Shown in pieces: positions 43,409 through 51,920 of a stretch of DNA of 64,000 nucleotides (positions are counted from its first letter, which is position 1; each line of letters starts with the position of its first letter). The position numbers and the translations under genes are program-made. This stretch comes from JAABRB01 sp041617635 (GTDB lineage Bacteria; Pseudomonadota; Gammaproteobacteria; Burkholderiales; SG8-39): contig JBFJOO010000005.1 in NCBI GenBank assembly GCA_041617635.1, positions 1 to 64,000 of the forward strand. Direction: 5' to 3'. The notes below the pieces were generated by a model, which saw only the letters and a program-made list of their open reading frames with translations, was not told the origin of the DNA and searched no databases.

Positions 43409-44422
43409 TCAGGGGATGGGCCTGAGCTTCAGCTCCTCGGGCTGCGCTTTGACGAAGCCGTATTCCGCGTACGCATCCTGGGCCGCGGGGGTCGCGAGAA
43501 ATGCCAGGTAGCGCTCGGCGGCGGCCTTTTTCGGGCTGCCGGTGAGCGCGCCGATCGCGTACGAAACCTCGTCGCGCAAGCTGTCCTCCGGGGGGAGTTT
43601 GACGCTGTCCACCTTGGCGCCGTCGCGCTTGGCCTCCTGCGTCTCGGTCACCCAGACGATCCCCGTGTCCGATTGGCCCGCGAGGATGCGCTCGGGCGTC
43701 TCGCGGTGATGCACGGCGGTGAACCAGTTGTTGGGGGTCGTCTGGCAGGAACTGCACTCCTTGCCGCCGGAGACGAGATCCCAGAGCCCGTGACGCTCCA
43801 GGACCTTCTTGCCGTAGAAGCGCATGATCCCTTCGCTGATCGGGTTCGGCATCGAGGTACGGATGTCCGGCCGCGCGATGTCCTTGATCCCCTTGATGCC
43901 CTTGGGATTGCCCGCGGCGACCATGAGCTCCATCTCGTTGTGGAGATAGATCGCATACGTGTCCATCATGCCCTTGGCCTTGAGCCGCTTGAGATGGCCT
44001 AGGTTCACCGATGCATAGACGTCCGGCTGTCCGGGGTAGTCCTGGCCACCGTACGACATACCCCCCTTCTCGATCCCGCTCAGGAGCAACCCCGGCGGCA
44101 ACGTGATCAGCCCCACAACCGTCCCCGGAGAGGTCTTCTGAAACGCCTTCACCACGTCGTCCATCGCGAAGAACTGGTTGCCGGCGAGCCACAGGATCAG
44201 CCCGGCTTCCTTTTGCATGCGGCCGAGCGCGTCCGCGCCCTTCACGATCCGCCCGTCCGCCGAGTAGAGCTTGATGTCGTTGTCCTTGTTGGGCGGGATC
44301 TGCGCGTACTTCCCGTCTGCGGCTTTCCCGGCGCCGCCGCCCTGCTGGGCGTGAACCGCGCCACCGGCCACGACCGACGCCGCGAGCGCGGCGCAAGTGA
44401 GCCAATGTCCGATGTGTCTCAT
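43409..44422 (-). CDS. Orphan periplasmic binding protein, ModA/tungstate-like
   Basis: 337 aa. Signal peptide (HWLTCAALAASVVAGGAVHA) then a type II periplasmic-binding fold: LWLAGNQFFAMDDVVKAFQ, SYGGQDYPGQPDVYASVN, IKDIARPDIRTSMPNP, GIVWVTETQEAKRDG, AAAERYLAFLATPAAQDAY. It resembles molybdate/tungstate-type binding proteins. A cysteine pair in GGKECSSCQTTPNN (about residue 230) is unusual and could bind metal or form a disulfide. No permease or ATPase is adjacent. RBS AGGAGGA precedes ATG 44422. Confidence 0.78.
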   Translation of the reverse strand: MRHIGHWLTCAALAASVVAGGAVHAQQGGGAGKAADGKYAQIPPNKDNDIKLYSADGRIVKGADALGRMQKEAGLILWLAGNQFFAMDDVVKAFQKTSPGTVVGLITLPPGLLLSGIEKGGMSYGGQDYPGQPDVYASVNLGHLKRLKAKGMMDTYAIYLHNEMELMVAAGNPKGIKGIKDIARPDIRTSMPNPISEGIMRFYGKKVLERHGLWDLVSGGKECSSCQTTPNNWFTAVHHRETPERILAGQSDTGIVWVTETQEAKRDGAKVDSVKLPPEDSLRDEVSYAIGALTGSPKKAAAERYLAFLATPAAQDAYAEYGFVKAQPEELKLRPIP

Positions 44423-44514
44423 GGTGTCCTCCTCCATAGCGTGAACCTGTCGGTCCGTATCGTTCTTACTGCGCGCCGGGGCTTGGCGCCCCGGCTCCGG
44501 CTGCGCAAGGAGCG

Positions 44515-44964
44515 TTATGGACGCACCACCGACCAGCCGGCTTTCTGCTTCTCCACGACCTCGATGACTCCAGCGGGCACATACGAAATCTTCGGGTTCA
44601 TGTCGTCCTTGTGGAGCTTGCGTCCGCGCATGGTGTTCTCGCATGCGTAGACATGGGCGCCGGAGGCGACCGTATCCTCGATGCGGTTCGCGAGGGTCGA
44701 GTCGGCTTTCAGAATCCCGATGCCATGGCCGAACGCGACGAGTTCGACCACGACCTTGTCCTTGCCGTACGCCTGCTGAATGTTGCGAATTACGTTCAGC
44801 GCCTGGTTCCAGGTCTTCGGATCGTCGTCGCTCACCTGGATGACGATGCCTTCCTTGCCTGCCGGGGGCGCGACCCTTCCGGTCTCGGCCAGTACACCTG
44901 AAGTCGTTCCGAAGATCGCCAGAACTGCGATCAGCATGGTTTGAATCAGAGTCCTGCGCTGCAT
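44515..44964 (-). CDS. Exported DsrE-like protein (2)
   Basis: 149 aa. Signal peptide (QRRTLIQTMLIAVLAIFGTT to LAE) followed by a DsrE-family domain: GIVIQVSDDDPKTWNQALN, VVVELVAFGHGIGILKADS, and SGAHVYACENTMRGRKL with the conserved cysteine, ending VPAGVIEVVEKQKAGW. The CxNTxR pattern is that of single-cysteine DsrE-like proteins. 92 bp upstream of the binding-protein gene in the same direction, so probably one transcript. Confidence 0.85.
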   Translation of the reverse strand: MQRRTLIQTMLIAVLAIFGTTSGVLAETGRVAPPAGKEGIVIQVSDDDPKTWNQALNVIRNIQQAYGKDKVVVELVAFGHGIGILKADSTLANRIEDTVASGAHVYACENTMRGRKLHKDDMNPKISYVPAGVIEVVEKQKAGWSVVRP

Positions 44965-45236
44965 GCTCGCTTCTCCTTCGCTCGTGGCAAGAACGACAAT
45001 GCACCGTTCACCCAGCCGGCGACCGCGTTCGGATGCCTTTACGTGACGGGCCCGGCAATTTACTCCTGACCCGCGATATTGGGCAGAAAAAGGGGCGAAT
45101 GTGGGCATAAGCCAATTCAGGGCCGGCATCGTTTGAAAGCGAAGACGTAAGGGCACTTCGAGCGCTTCAAGGTTGCGCACTAGGATTTGCTGCGATGCGA
45201 TAATGGTTCCTTCGGCTCCCCCAAGGATCGACCGGC

Positions 45237-45878
45237 ATGGGCGACGCGACACAGGCTTTCACTTGGATCGCAGCGGGTTTCGCCTTCGTCGGCGTGCTGC
45301 TGCTCTTCGCGGCTTTCGGCGCCATGCGCCGTCGGCGCCCGTTAGGGTTCACCGTGCGCGGGCTCGCCGCGCTCGCGCTGCTTGCGTGCGCGGCGCTCGC
45401 CGCGACGCTGGGCATCTCGACGCTCGGCTACGAAGCGCTCACCCGCGAGACGGTCGCCGTTCGCCTGGCCGTGCAGCCCGTGGGTCCGCAGGAGTTCTCG
45501 GCGCGATTCAGGTTTCCCGACGGGCGCGCGGCCGACTACACCTTGCGGGGGGATCAGATCTACGTCGACGCGCACGTGCTCAAGTGGAAGCCGATCGCGA
45601 ACCTCATCGGGCTGCACACCGCCTACGAGCTCGACCGGGTCGCAGGCCGCTACGCGGCGATCGACAAGGAGCGCGACGGGCCGCGCACGGTGCATTCGCT
45701 CGGCACGGAGAAACCGCTCGATTTGTTCGACCTGCGCAACCGGTACAGCCTGCTCCGGCCGCTGCTCGACGTCGAGTACGGGTCGGCGACGTTCGCGCCG
45801 GCAGATCAGCCCATGGAGTACGAAGTGCGCGTCTCCACCACTGGCCTCCTCATCCGCCCGCTCGCGCCGGGCGGATAG
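45237..45878 (+). CDS. Membrane-anchored hypothetical protein
   Basis: 213 aa. Two N-terminal membrane segments (about 7-29 and 40-62) around a basic loop MRRRRPLGF, then a soluble domain of about 150 residues (VGPQEFSARFRFPDGRAADY, VLKWKPIANLIGLHTAYELD, SLLRPLLDVEYGSATF). Proteins of this type occur across proteobacteria without known function and are sometimes loosely labelled multidrug efflux; there is no support for that here. Stand-alone gene. Confidence 0.7.
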   Translation: MGDATQAFTWIAAGFAFVGVLLLFAAFGAMRRRRPLGFTVRGLAALALLACAALAATLGISTLGYEALTRETVAVRLAVQPVGPQEFSARFRFPDGRAADYTLRGDQIYVDAHVLKWKPIANLIGLHTAYELDRVAGRYAAIDKERDGPRTVHSLGTEKPLDLFDLRNRYSLLRPLLDVEYGSATFAPADQPMEYEVRVSTTGLLIRPLAPGG

Positions 45879-45910
45879 CAACGTACCGGAATCTCCCGGC
45901 ACGCGCAGTT

Positions 45911-45980
45911 GGGGATATACAAGGAGCTTGCCCCTTGTTCGTTCCGGGGGGATATACAAGGGGCTTCCCCCTTGTTCATG
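45911..45980 (+). repeat. Intergenic repeat, copy 2 (shared with 22 kb)
   Basis: Two tandem related units. Unit 1 (45911-45944) matches the reverse complement of 22094-22127 with 32 of 34 identities. Unit 2 (45948-45980) contains a perfect 8-bp hairpin, ACAAGGGG-CTTC-CCCCTTGT, at 45956-45975. It lies between convergent genes. The same paired-unit layout occurs at 22 kb in inverted orientation, so this is a dispersed element, not chance. Confidence 0.75.
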
Positions 45981-46047
45981 CAACCGGGGTTTACCTAGCC
46001 CGCTGAATTCTCGCCTCGAAGGCTCCGCGGCACCTCAGTCAGAGTGC

Positions 46048-46479
46048 TCAGCAGGAAGGATAGCGCGGGGCGCCGGCATCGGTGAGCGCCGCGCCGTGCA
46101 CGATGCGCTGCGCGTTGGCCCAGTAGAGCGCCGCCTCGCACATCGCACAGGGCCGCGACGTCGCGAAGATCACGCACCCTGACAGGTCGCGCGTTCCCAG
46201 CCGGCGGGCCGCGTCGCGCACCGCCTGCATCTCGGCGTGCGCGGTCGGGTCGCGATCGACGACGACCCGGCTCGGCCCCCAGCCGACGATGCGGCCGTCC
46301 TTGACCATCACGGCCCCATATGGCTGGTCGCCGGCGCGCACCGCTTCTTCGCGCGCCGCGAAAGCGTGGCGCATGAAGGCCTCCGGACCCGGGCGCTCCG
46401 GCTGCACGATCTCGGCGGGAGTTGCCGCAGCCGCCAGGCGCGGCGCAAACAGCAGGGACAGCGCGCCCGCGAGGGCCAC
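46048..46479 (-). CDS. Predicted exported nucleoside/cytidine-type deaminase
   Basis: 143 aa from GTG 46479. The catalytic domain is a CDA-fold zinc deaminase: PTAHAEMQAVRDAA with the zinc His and catalytic Glu, and SRPCAMCEAALYWA with the two zinc cysteines; the closest classes are guanine deaminase, TadA and related nucleoside deaminases. Uncommonly for this group, the N-terminus looks like a signal peptide (VALAGALSLLFAPRLAAAA). In-frame RDRR just before the chosen start would make it Tat-like if translation began further upstream. Substrate unknown. Confidence 0.75.
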   Translation of the reverse strand: MALAGALSLLFAPRLAAAATPAEIVQPERPGPEAFMRHAFAAREEAVRAGDQPYGAVMVKDGRIVGWGPSRVVVDRDPTAHAEMQAVRDAARRLGTRDLSGCVIFATSRPCAMCEAALYWANAQRIVHGAALTDAGAPRYPSC

Positions 46480-46541
46480 GCGACGATCTCGAAATTCGAC
46501 TGACGACGGGCCCCGTGCGAGGCGCTCCGCCGCGGCGGGCG

Positions 46542-47003
46542 TTACAGCAGACCGGATAGACCGGGTGTCACCCACCACGACTGCCGCACGAAGAACTTGA
46601 GCGGCTGCGAGCCGATGATCTCGTTGCCATCGGTATCGACGACGCTCGCCTGGATCGTGTGCGCGCCGTTCTCGATGCCCGCGAGCGAGAACTCCAGCCC
46701 GGTCTCGGTGATCGGCAGGCGCTGCCCGTTCAACGCGAAAGTGAGCGCATGGCCATTGGCGAGCGCGGCCGGCGCAAGCTTGACCTGGAACCACACCACG
46801 CCCCGATCCGCCTCGACCGATTCGCCGCCGGGGATCGTGGCGATTCCTATGCCCCGATAGGCTAGCGCAGGGATCTCCGCCGCCGAGTCGGGTGTCGAGC
46901 AGGACGCGAATTGCTCGAGCGCCTTGTCATAGGCGTCGTCCGCCAGCACCGCGCTGGCGAAGGCGAATACGAGGCCCGCAAGGGCAAAGCGTAAGGCGTG
47001 CAT
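46542..47003 (-). CDS. Secreted hypothetical protein
   Basis: 153 aa with a signal peptide (MHALRFALAGLVFAFASAVLA, then DDAYD). The rest looks beta-sandwich-like (GVVWFQVKLAPAALANGHAL; FSLAGIENGAHTIQASVVD; GSQPLKFFVRQSWW) and reads like an immunoglobulin-type or penicillin-binding-accessory domain, but I do not recognise the family. 62 bp before the deaminase on the same strand, so probably co-transcribed. Confidence 0.65.
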   Translation of the reverse strand: MHALRFALAGLVFAFASAVLADDAYDKALEQFASCSTPDSAAEIPALAYRGIGIATIPGGESVEADRGVVWFQVKLAPAALANGHALTFALNGQRLPITETGLEFSLAGIENGAHTIQASVVDTDGNEIIGSQPLKFFVRQSWWVTPGLSGLL

Positions 47004-47169
47004 GAGTTGGGTTGCGACCGAAGGGACGGGAACCGTATCACGTGAGTTCGCGCCGCGGCAACGCAACAAATGTGACGCATGTCCAGGCGGCTGCCGAAAT
47101 TTTTTCGGCCGCGGTCCGATTTCTCAGAGAATCAGAGCTTTGCCGCGCAAACTTAAAGCGTGTACTGCG

Positions 47170-50100
47170 TCACGCGTAGACGAACTCGACGTTCTCGGGC
47201 TTCAGCCAGTCCGACAGGGATTCGACCAGGCCATCATCGGGCGTGACGCACCAGTCCTCTCCGAGCCGGACCTCGCAAGTGGCGGTGCCGTTGACGTAGC
47301 GCACCGCGACCGGGCACGTCCCGTTGCGATACGGCTCGAGCATCTGCCGCAACCGCGCAGCGCTCGCTTCGCCGTTCATCGACAGGCGCAGCTGGCGCGC
47401 GAACCGCTCGCGCGCCGCACGCATGTCCATGAGCTTGTCGGCCACCACGCGCAGGCCGCCGGTGAACTCGTCCTTCGCGACCTTGCCCTGGATCACGAGC
47501 GGCCGGTCCTCCTTCAGGATGTCCCGGTGCGCCTCGAAGAGCTCGTTGTAGACGCTGACCTCGATCTGCGCAGCGCCATCGTCCAGCATCACGATCGCCA
47601 TCTTGCCCCGCCGGGTCATCTGGGTGCGGGTGCTGGCCACCATGCCCGCCAGCAAGACGGGATCGTTGCGCGGCTGGAGCGCGTCGAGCGTGGTGCCGAT
47701 GAAATGCCCGAGTTCCGCGCGAAACCGGCGGAACGGGTGCCCCGAAAGGTAGAAGCCGAGCGCCGCCTTCTCCTCGATCAGGCGCTGGCGTTCGTCCCAT
47801 GGCTGGGCCGGCACGAGATCCGGACGGAGGAGCGCGGCCGCGTCGGCGTCACCGAACAGGCTGACCTGCGATGCGGCCCGCTCACGCTGGTCGGCGGCCT
47901 CGAGCGCGATGCCGACCGATGCGAGCAGGCGCGCCCGGTCGGTGTCGATCGAATCGAACGCACCGGCGCGGACCAGCGCCTCGACGACGCGGCGATTGAC
48001 GACCCGCTTATCGATCCGTTCGCAGAACTCAAAGAGATCGCGGAACGGACCGCCCGCATGACCCTCGGTTCCGTCGCGCACCGCGACAATGGCGCCGATC
48101 GCCGACGCGCCCGTGCCCTTGACGGCGCCGAGCCCGTAGCGAATCGTTCGCCCGTCGACCGGAACGAATCGATAGTCAGAGGTGTTGATATCCGGCGGCA
48201 GGACCGTGAGCCCGTTGGCGACCGCGTCCTGGTAGAACTGCTGCACCTTGTCGGTGTCGTCCATCACGGCGGAAAGGTTCGCCGCCATGAAGGCGGCCGG
48301 GTGGCGGGCTTTCATGTACGCCGTCTGGTACGCGACCAGCGCGTAGGCGGCGGCGTGCGACTTGTTGAAGCCGTATCCGGCAAACTTTTCCATCAGGTCA
48401 AAGAGCAAGGTCGCCCGGGCCGGCGTGATGCCGTTCTGTTTCGCCCCCTCGATGAACGTCGAACGATGGGTCGCCATCTCCTCGGGGAGCTTCTTGCCCA
48501 TCGCCCGGCGCAAGAGGTCGGCGCTGCCGAGCGAGTAGCCGCCGATGACCTGCGCGATCTGCATCACCTGCTCCTGGTAGACCATGACGCCGTACGTGGG
48601 GCCGAGGATCGGTTCGAGCCGCGGATCCAGATACTCGACCCGCTGCCGGCCGTGCTTGCGCTCGATGAAATCGGGAATGAGGTCCATCGGACCCGGGCGA
48701 TAGAGCGCGACGAGCGCGATCAGATCCTCGAACCGGTCGGGCCGCGCCCGCTTGACGAGGTCGCGCATCCCGCGCGATTCAAACTGGAAGATTGCGGTCG
48801 TGTTCGCGGTCGTGAAGATCCGGTACGCCTCCGGATCGTTGATCGGCAGCGCCTCGAGCGTGAGCGTCGCATCCGGGTCGAGCCGCTTCACGTAGCGCAG
48901 CGTCCAATCGAGGATGGTGAGCGTCGTGAGCCCGAGAAAATCGAACTTCACCAGGCCGACCGCCTCGACGCCCTTCATGTCGAGCTGCGAGACCACCGAT
49001 TCGGACCCTTGCGCGGCGTAGAGTGGGCAGAAGTCGGTGAGCTTGCCCGGCGCGATGAGCACGCCGCCGGCGTGCATGCCGACGTTGCGAGTGAGCCCTT
49101 CCAGCTGCCCGGCCAGCGCGAGCAGCTCGCGCGTGTCCTCCTCCTGTTCCTCGCGATCGGCGAGGCGCGGCTCCATCTCGCGGGCCATCGCCAGGGTGAT
49201 GAGCTTGCCTGGCTGGAACGGGATGAGCTTGGCGAGCTCGTCCGTGCGGCCGTAGCTCCACTCCATCACGCGCCCGACGTCGCGCACCACCGCCTTCGCC
49301 GCCATCGTGCCGAACGTAGCGATCTGCGACACGCAGTCGGCGCCGTATTTCTTGCGCACGTAGTCGATCACGCGATCCCGGCCGTCCTGGCAGAAGTCGA
49401 TGTCGAAGTCCGGCATCGATACGCGCTCCGGATTGAGAAAGCGCTCGAACAGCAGGTCGTATTTGAGCGGGTCGAGGTCGGTGATGCCGAGCGAGTACGC
49501 GACGAGCGATCCGGCGCCGGAGCCGCGCCCGGGCCCCACCGGCACGCCGCTCCCCTTCGCCCAGTTGATGAAATCGGCGACGATGAGAAAGTAGCCGGCG
49601 AATCCCATCTGGATGATCGTCTTCGCCTCGAAGTCGAGGCGCTCGGCATAGCGCGGGCGCTGCTGCTCGCGATCCGACGCATCCGGATACAGCCTTTCCA
49701 GGCGCTGCGCCAGTCCGGCGCGCGCGGACTCCACGAGGTAGTCCTCGAGGCTGACGCCTTCCGGCGTCGGAAAGCGCGGCAACCGGTTCGTGCCGAGCTC
49801 CAGCTCGAGGCTGCAACGCTGCGCGATCTCGACCGCGTTCTCGAGCGCCTCCGGAAGGTCCGCGAAAAGCGCGCGCATTTCCGCCTGAGTCTTGAAGTAG
49901 CTCTCCTCGGTGAACTGCCTCGGCCGACGCCGATCCGCCAGCACATAGCCCTCTGCGATGCACACGCGCGCCTCGTGCGCCTTGAACTCGTCGCGCCGGA
50001 CGAATTGCACCGGATGCGTCGCCACGGCCGGCAGGCCGAGCTTGGCGGCGAGCCGAACCGCCCGCTCGATGTAGGCCTCGGTCTCCCTGTGGCCGGCCCG

Positions 50101-50616
50101 CTGCAGCTCGAGGTAGTAGGCCCCCGGGAAGATCTTCGCCCACTCGCGCGCGACTTTCTCGGCCTGGGCCAGGTTGCCCTGCACCAGCAGGCCGCCGACG
50201 TCACCAGCCAGCGCGCCGGACAGCGCCACGAGACCGCGTGCGCCGCCGTCAGCCAGCCAGGCGCGCTTGATCTCCGCCCGGCCCCGGTACTGGTTGGCGA
50301 GCCATGCGCGCGTGAGCAGGCGGCAGAGCGAGCCGTAGCCTTCGCGCGAGCGCGCGAGCAGCAGCAGGCGCACGGGCTTTTCCCGGTCGGAATCGTTCTC
50401 GATCCAGGCGTCGCAGCCGATGATCGGCTTCACTCCCGCCGCGCGCGCCGCCTTGTAGAACCTCACCATCCCGAACAGATTGGCGAGATCGGTGATGGCG
50501 AGCGCGCCCATGCCGTCCGCCGCAGCCCGGGCCACGGCATCCTCGATTCGCACGATGCCGTCCGCGATCGAGAACTCGGTGTGAACGCGCAGGTGAACGA
50601 AGGCGGGAGTGGACAT
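47170..50616 (-). CDS. dnaE: DNA polymerase III alpha subunit
   Basis: Replicative polymerase, 1148 aa, normal DnaE1 length. N-terminal PHP domain (HLRVHTEFSIADGIVR; ALAITDLANLFG), the polymerase catalytic region with SMPDFDIDFCQDGRDRVIDY carrying the paired catalytic aspartates, AYALVAYQTAYMKARHP, a helix-hairpin-helix region, and a C-terminal OB fold (VLLAGMVASTRTQMTRRGK). Residues LFEAHRDILKEDRPLVIQGK end the OB segment. Stand-alone gene. Confidence 0.97.
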   Translation of the reverse strand: MSTPAFVHLRVHTEFSIADGIVRIEDAVARAAADGMGALAITDLANLFGMVRFYKAARAAGVKPIIGCDAWIENDSDREKPVRLLLLARSREGYGSLCRLLTRAWLANQYRGRAEIKRAWLADGGARGLVALSGALAGDVGGLLVQGNLAQAEKVAREWAKIFPGAYYLELQRAGHRETEAYIERAVRLAAKLGLPAVATHPVQFVRRDEFKAHEARVCIAEGYVLADRRRPRQFTEESYFKTQAEMRALFADLPEALENAVEIAQRCSLELELGTNRLPRFPTPEGVSLEDYLVESARAGLAQRLERLYPDASDREQQRPRYAERLDFEAKTIIQMGFAGYFLIVADFINWAKGSGVPVGPGRGSGAGSLVAYSLGITDLDPLKYDLLFERFLNPERVSMPDFDIDFCQDGRDRVIDYVRKKYGADCVSQIATFGTMAAKAVVRDVGRVMEWSYGRTDELAKLIPFQPGKLITLAMAREMEPRLADREEQEEDTRELLALAGQLEGLTRNVGMHAGGVLIAPGKLTDFCPLYAAQGSESVVSQLDMKGVEAVGLVKFDFLGLTTLTILDWTLRYVKRLDPDATLTLEALPINDPEAYRIFTTANTTAIFQFESRGMRDLVKRARPDRFEDLIALVALYRPGPMDLIPDFIERKHGRQRVEYLDPRLEPILGPTYGVMVYQEQVMQIAQVIGGYSLGSADLLRRAMGKKLPEEMATHRSTFIEGAKQNGITPARATLLFDLMEKFAGYGFNKSHAAAYALVAYQTAYMKARHPAAFMAANLSAVMDDTDKVQQFYQDAVANGLTVLPPDINTSDYRFVPVDGRTIRYGLGAVKGTGASAIGAIVAVRDGTEGHAGGPFRDLFEFCERIDKRVVNRRVVEALVRAGAFDSIDTDRARLLASVGIALEAADQRERAASQVSLFGDADAAALLRPDLVPAQPWDERQRLIEEKAALGFYLSGHPFRRFRAELGHFIGTTLDALQPRNDPVLLAGMVASTRTQMTRRGKMAIVMLDDGAAQIEVSVYNELFEAHRDILKEDRPLVIQGKVAKDEFTGGLRVVADKLMDMRAARERFARQLRLSMNGEASAARLRQMLEPYRNGTCPVAVRYVNGTATCEVRLGEDWCVTPDDGLVESLSDWLKPENVEFVYA

Positions 50617-50952
50617 CGGGCGGGGCGTCGGAACGGCGAAAGTTTACCACTGCGACGCCGCCCTTCCGCGCTCCGCTGCGCGTCGCAGCGGCCTTGCGGA
50701 TCAACGCGTTACGCCGCGCGCTCGATCCCGCGCGGTTCCGCGGTCGCCGCAGCCAGGATAGAATGTCGTCATATCGGCCATCCGGGGCGGACAAAGCGCT
50801 AGAAGGGCTGGATCGGATCGCAACACGGATCGGTGGAATTGCCGGTGCACGCGGGGCGGGGCTCGCGCGTTGTTCGGGCAGCGTTGTTTAGGCAGCCTTG
50901 TGGGGGCAGCCTTGTGTGGGCAGCCTTGTGTGCGCAGAGGAGTGACAAGCTC
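50617..50952. other. Intergenic region upstream of a secreted protein, with 14-bp tandem repeats
   Basis: This 336-bp gap between divergent dnaE and the secreted-protein gene has no credible ORF. Its only clear structure is the tandem repeat at 50877-50932. The dnaE promoter presumably lies in the left part, but no clear -35/-10 pair stands out. Confidence 0.5.
50877..50932 (+). repeat. Four tandem 14-bp repeats
   Basis: Four head-to-tail units of 14 bp: GGCAGCGTTGTTTA, GGCAGCCTTGTGGG, then GGCAGCCTTGTGTG twice. The array ends 20 bp before the ATG at 50953, directly before the GAGGAG ribosome-binding site. Copy-number change would alter promoter or leader spacing without touching the coding frame. 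Confidence 0.85.
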
Positions 50953-51372
50953 ATGAGCGAGCGGACGATCTCGATGATGCTGTCGAAGCGGATGTTGTCG
51001 AATTGCGCGAGAGCGGTCCCCCTCGCCCTATCCGCCCTTCTGGTCGGGCTGGCGCTCTGCGCCACGGGCGCGCGCGCGGAAGGCGCCCGGCCTTTCCTGG
51101 TCGCGCAGTCGGCGATCAAACCGGAGCGCGCCAAGGAAATCGCGGCAGCCGACACGGAGATCCGCGTCGCGCGCGGTGAGCTCGACGAGGCGCGGCGGCG
51201 CTTCGAGGCCGGCCGCAAGCCGAGCACCACGGACCGCGTGAACCAGCTGGAGGGCGGCGGCGCGAACACGGACGCCTACTACCTGCGCGTCGAGCAGCTG
51301 AAAGCCAATGTCACGAAGGCCCAGGAGCGCCTGGATCGCGCGATCAACGCCCGCAAGGCGATCGGCGAATGA
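50953..51372 (+). CDS. Small secreted helical protein, hypothetical
   Basis: 139 aa. Signal peptide (about 1-43, core VPLALSALLVGLALCATGARA), then a charged helical region (AKEIAAADTEIRVARGELDEA) and a second helix (YLRVEQLKANVTKAQERLDR) likely to form a coiled coil. ATG 50953 follows GAGGAG. In-frame ATGs a few codons later are alternatives. Function not recognised; next gene is also a small secreted protein 33 bp away. Confidence 0.65.
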   Translation: MSERTISMMLSKRMLSNCARAVPLALSALLVGLALCATGARAEGARPFLVAQSAIKPERAKEIAAADTEIRVARGELDEARRRFEAGRKPSTTDRVNQLEGGGANTDAYYLRVEQLKANVTKAQERLDRAINARKAIGE

Positions 51373-51405
51373 CGATTCGCGGGTGAGAAGCAGGAGTCTC
51401 GGGAC

Positions 51406-51870
51406 ATGATCCGCAAGTACGCCACCGCGCTCATCCTGGTCGCATTCGGAGTGCTGGCCGGTCAGGCGTTCGCGCAGAAGATGCAGAAATACGTGACTCC
51501 GGATGGCAAGACGGTCTACTCCGACCGCCCGATTCCCGGCGCGCGGCTCGTCGACGAGATCGCGCCCCCGCCTCCGGTCGATCCGGCAGCCGCCGCCGCT
51601 GCGCAGGCGCGCGCGCGCGCGAACGCCGAGAAAGCGAACGCCGCCGGAGCCAGGCGGGCGGAAAGCAGCCAGGGGGCCCAGCAGGGCGACGATGCGGCTG
51701 CCGCGCTCGCTCGAGCGAAGGAGCAGCTCGAGAAGGGCAAGGAGCCGCTGCCCGGCGAGCGAACCGGCACAGCAAGCGGCGGCTCGCGCCTGAACGATGC
51801 CTACTGGGAGCGCCAGCGTGCCAACGAGCAGGCCGTCAAGAATGCCGAGGCGCGGCTGAAAACGCAGTAG
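51406..51870 (+). CDS. DUF4124-domain secreted protein
   Basis: 154 aa. Signal peptide (MIRKYATALILVAFGVLAGQ to AFA), then a short DUF4124 domain (MQKYVTPDGKTVYSDRPIPG) common in betaproteobacterial periplasmic proteins of unknown function, an Ala-rich low-complexity linker (DPAAAAAAQARARANAEKA) and a charged C-terminus. Probably co-transcribed with the preceding small secreted protein. Confidence 0.82.
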   Translation: MIRKYATALILVAFGVLAGQAFAQKMQKYVTPDGKTVYSDRPIPGARLVDEIAPPPPVDPAAAAAAQARARANAEKANAAGARRAESSQGAQQGDDAAAALARAKEQLEKGKEPLPGERTGTASGGSRLNDAYWERQRANEQAVKNAEARLKTQ

Positions 51871-51920
51871 CGCTCGCGCAGCACCGCAAACGCGCGGCGC
51901 GCAACAGCAAACCCCCGGGC

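Noticed and set aside
47002..50802. Open frame of 1266 codons on the plus strand opposite dnaE
   Set aside because: It is antisense to a full-length, strongly recognisable dnaE. Its composition (Arg, Asp, Glu and His rich, no domain) is that of a GC-rich shadow frame.
50877..50932. CRISPR-like array
   Set aside because: Units are contiguous 14-mers with no spacers, and there are no cas genes.
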